A program made the position numbers and the translations under genes. The notes under the pieces are model-generated. The model saw only the letters and a program-made list of their open reading frames with translations, had not been told where the DNA came from and ran no database searches. A DNA stretch of 64,000 nt from the NCBI GenBank assembly GCA_023053575.1, contig JAKZAP010000021.1:17360212-17424211 (forward strand), given 5' to 3'. Shown in pieces: positions 61,999 to 64,000 of the stretch. The first letter of the stretch is position 1. Every line of letters begins with the position of its first letter. Source of the DNA: Branchinecta lynchi. Its lineage: Eukaryota; Arthropoda; Branchiopoda; Anostraca; Branchinectidae.

Positions 61999-63990
61999 TT
62001 AATAAGCTGGTGCACTGTATGTGTCAACAACTGGTTGGTAAGCTGGCGCTGATTGGTAAGCTTGCTCGGCAGGTGCTTGGTAAGCTGGTGCCACAGGCAC
62101 CTGGTAAGCCGGTACTTCGGGCGCGCGGTAAGCGGTTTCGTATGACGGGGCACTGTAAGTTTCTACGGCAGGTTGATATGCCTGTGTTTGGTAAGCTGGT
62201 GCAGCGGGAGCCTGGTAAGCCGGTGCTGTGGGCGCTTGATAAGCGGCTCCATATAACGGGGAGCTGTAGGTTTCTACGACAGGTTGATATGCCTGTGTTT
62301 GGTAAGCTGGTGCAGCGGGAGCCTGGTAAGCCGGTGCTGTGGGTGCTTGATAAGCGGTTCCATATGACGAGGAGCTGTATGTTTCCATGGCAGGCTGATA
62401 TGCCTGTGTTTGGTAAGCTGGTGCAGCGGGAGCCTGGTAAGCCGGTGCTATGGGCGCTTGATAAGCGGTTCCATATGACGGGGAGCTGTAGGTTTCTACG
62501 GCAGGTTGATACGCCTGTGTTTGGTAAGCTGGTGCTGCGGGCATCTGGTAAGCTGGTGCTTGAGGCGCATTGTACATTGGTGCACTGTAAGTCTCGACAG
62601 TAGGTGCCTGGAAAGGCATGGTCTGAGGAGCTGCGAAGGCTTGGACTGTAGCCATCTGTGTTGCTTGGTGTTTAGGCTTCTGAGCGTGTTTCATGGAAGC
62701 TGCTACCTTTAGCATCTGTTTCATCTCTTCCATCTTGCTCTTCTTTTTAGGCATTTGAATGAGGACTGGTAAGGCAAGGATCTGCGGAGCAGGCATGGCT
62801 ACAGGCTCGTATGTGGACATGGGTGGTGCCTGCATGGTGTAGGCGCTCATTTGTGGTGTGGGATAAGCTGGTGCGGATGGATAATCTGCATAAGGTGCTG
62901 GTGCGGCATACGCTTGGGGCATTGGCAAGGCGGTTGCAGCGGGAGCTTTAATGCCCGGTCCTTTCTTACCTGCGAAGAAAAAAAAGGGTAATCGCAAATA
63001 AGAAACTCCCTATATGGTTTACATGCTGTGGGGCCCGTGAGGGTGGGATGTCCTGTAAGTTTCTGTTAATCCCCCTACGCCTCACCGTCATCACTTGGAT
63101 CAGACATGGGAAAATAGATCCACAGGTTAGTCACTGGAAAACCTGTCATCTGTGTCCCAGGAAATGGAGGTTTTGCATATGTTTCAGCAGCAGAAAGTGA
63201 AAGTGACCCACTACCCTATGGATTCGATGCTGTTCCTCGAGGACTCCTCGGGGAATCGAAGGGAACGGCGAGAATAGAAGGAGTCAATCCACGCGGACTC
63301 CGCGTCCAGAAAACAACGAGAACGCGGGGAATGATTTCAAAATGAATTTTCTTCTAAAAATAAATATCCAGTTGACAAATTAGTCTGGATCCACTTTATT
63401 TTTGGTTTTGCTTCTTCTGATAGTTTTTGATTATTTTTACATTGCACCCACACCAGCAAAAATTGATTCCCCTCTGAATCTGAAAGGGAGTCCTTTTTGA
63501 TGATGGTGATCATAATCGGAGCATTCCCTGTCCGTGGGGACTCTCTACACTACGGATGAGTGAGTGAGTGAGTGAGTCCTCGGAACAAACAAAACGCGGG
63601 GACTCCTCAAGTAGAGTCCTCGGGGAACGGCGAGAATACGCATTAGGCGTGAGGGAAGTATGTATAGAGAAGGGCGGTGGGTGTGGGGAAGGGGGGGGGG
63701 GAGCTTTTTTCCGACATCCCATGAAGCGCACTGTAAGCTTTCTGTCGACAGTTGCCTTTGCGATTTGCGGACCGAGTGAAATGCAATGTTCGTCGTAGAT
63801 ATTAATAAAATGTGGCCCTGCTAGTCATAGATACATCTAGCTGACCCAGTAGCAGATACTGCAGTTAACTTTAATCCCTACTCGGAGAAACTTTTTATAG
63901 TGTAAGTCTGTAAATTTGATGGCTCTTACCTGATAAGCCTGCAAGGCCAGCGAGTCCACCGAGACCACCAAGACCAATTTTCTTGGCCAT
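61999..63990 (-). CDS. Repetitive Ala/Pro/Tyr-rich structural protein, cuticle-like (5' end possibly incomplete)
   Basis: Two exons on the minus strand: 63990-63930 and 62969-61999, phase 1 junction (CAG/GTAAGAG donor, TTCGCAG acceptor), 343 residues from the ATG at 63,990. N-terminus MAKKIGLGGLGGLAGLAGLS, then KKGPGIKAPAATALP, a Pro/Tyr-rich region and a basic MPKKKSKMEEMKQMLKVA. Four 37-residue repeats follow (AYQAPTAPAYQAPAAPAYQ, then TQAYQPVVETYSSP), spaced 111 bases. AAP/APAY repeats are common in arthropod cuticle and other extracellular matrix proteins, but no chitin-binding RR domain or signal peptide is seen. The frame stays open upstream of the ATG to the window edge, so the true start may lie outside. 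Confidence 0.8.
62970..63929 (-). other. Intron of the structural-protein gene with repeats
   Basis: Contains the dispersed repeat shared with 1-523 (63,430-63,640), a GAGT microsatellite (63,557-63,577) and a half copy of the CACTGTAAAAAG MITE family at 63,848-63,905 (GCAGTTAACTTTAATCCCTA). No exon recognised. Confidence 0.45.
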
Positions 63991-64000
63991 GTGGGATGTT

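Noticed and set aside
61986..62603. 205-codon plus-strand frame with GKLVQREPGKPVLWALDKR repeats
   Set aside because: It mirrors the repetitive minus-strand structural gene, whose splice sites and composition are convincing.
1..64000. rRNA genes, bacterial operons or an integrated virus
   Set aside because: No rRNA-like conserved blocks, no polycistronic layout and no capsid or polymerase genes other than LINE reverse transcriptases were seen.

Overview
Eukaryotic nuclear DNA from an invertebrate animal, probably an arthropod, although the species cannot be fixed from the sequence. The evidence is spliced genes with GT-AG introns whose products match animal-specific families, a very heavy load of non-LTR retrotransposons and small DNA transposons, and a repetitive AY/AP-rich protein of the kind found in arthropod cuticle. 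I see no bacterial operons, CRISPR array or viral genome.

Four host genes can be supported. (1) 524-2459 (+): the last two coding exons of an eEF2 kinase (EEF2K) orthologue; its upstream exons lie outside the window. (2) 12607-25352 (+): a complete five-exon HAPSTR1 (C16orf72/TAPR1) orthologue of 265 codons. (3) 49714-57012 (+): a three-exon gene for a 1263-residue acidic protein with N-terminal SUMO-interaction-like motifs and an unidentified C-terminal domain, followed by a broken tandem copy of its own last ~270 bases. (4) 61999-63990 (-): a two-exon gene for a structural protein with four 37-residue repeats, possibly continuing past the right edge.

The rest is mostly mobile DNA, often with readable target-site duplications (TSDs). 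3.0-10 kb: mariner-like and hAT-like MITEs, then a LINE interrupted by two near-identical MITEs with 3-bp TSDs. 10-25 kb: HAPSTR1 introns filled with hAT-like, piggyBac-like and LINE fragments. 25-31 kb: MITE arrays and minisatellites. 31.6-34.7 kb: a dead Tx1/L1-like LINE whose 3' region is a 137-bp satellite. 36.5-38.9 kb: a 2.4-kb foldback element built of 98-bp units. 40.2-48.8 kb: about six elements nested inside one another, ending in a LINE with a twin-priming type 5' inversion. 57-62 kb: gene remnants, MITEs and short tandem repeats.

The most interesting signals are a dispersed foldback family with hammerhead-ribozyme-like cores (CTGANGA, covarying stem II, GAAA) at about 12.0, 15.1 and 27.7 kb; the nested stack, in which a paralogous empty site defines the ends of a helitron-like element; and the uncharacterised SIM-rich protein with its 3' duplication. 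No functional cooperation among the host genes can be inferred from their adjacency.
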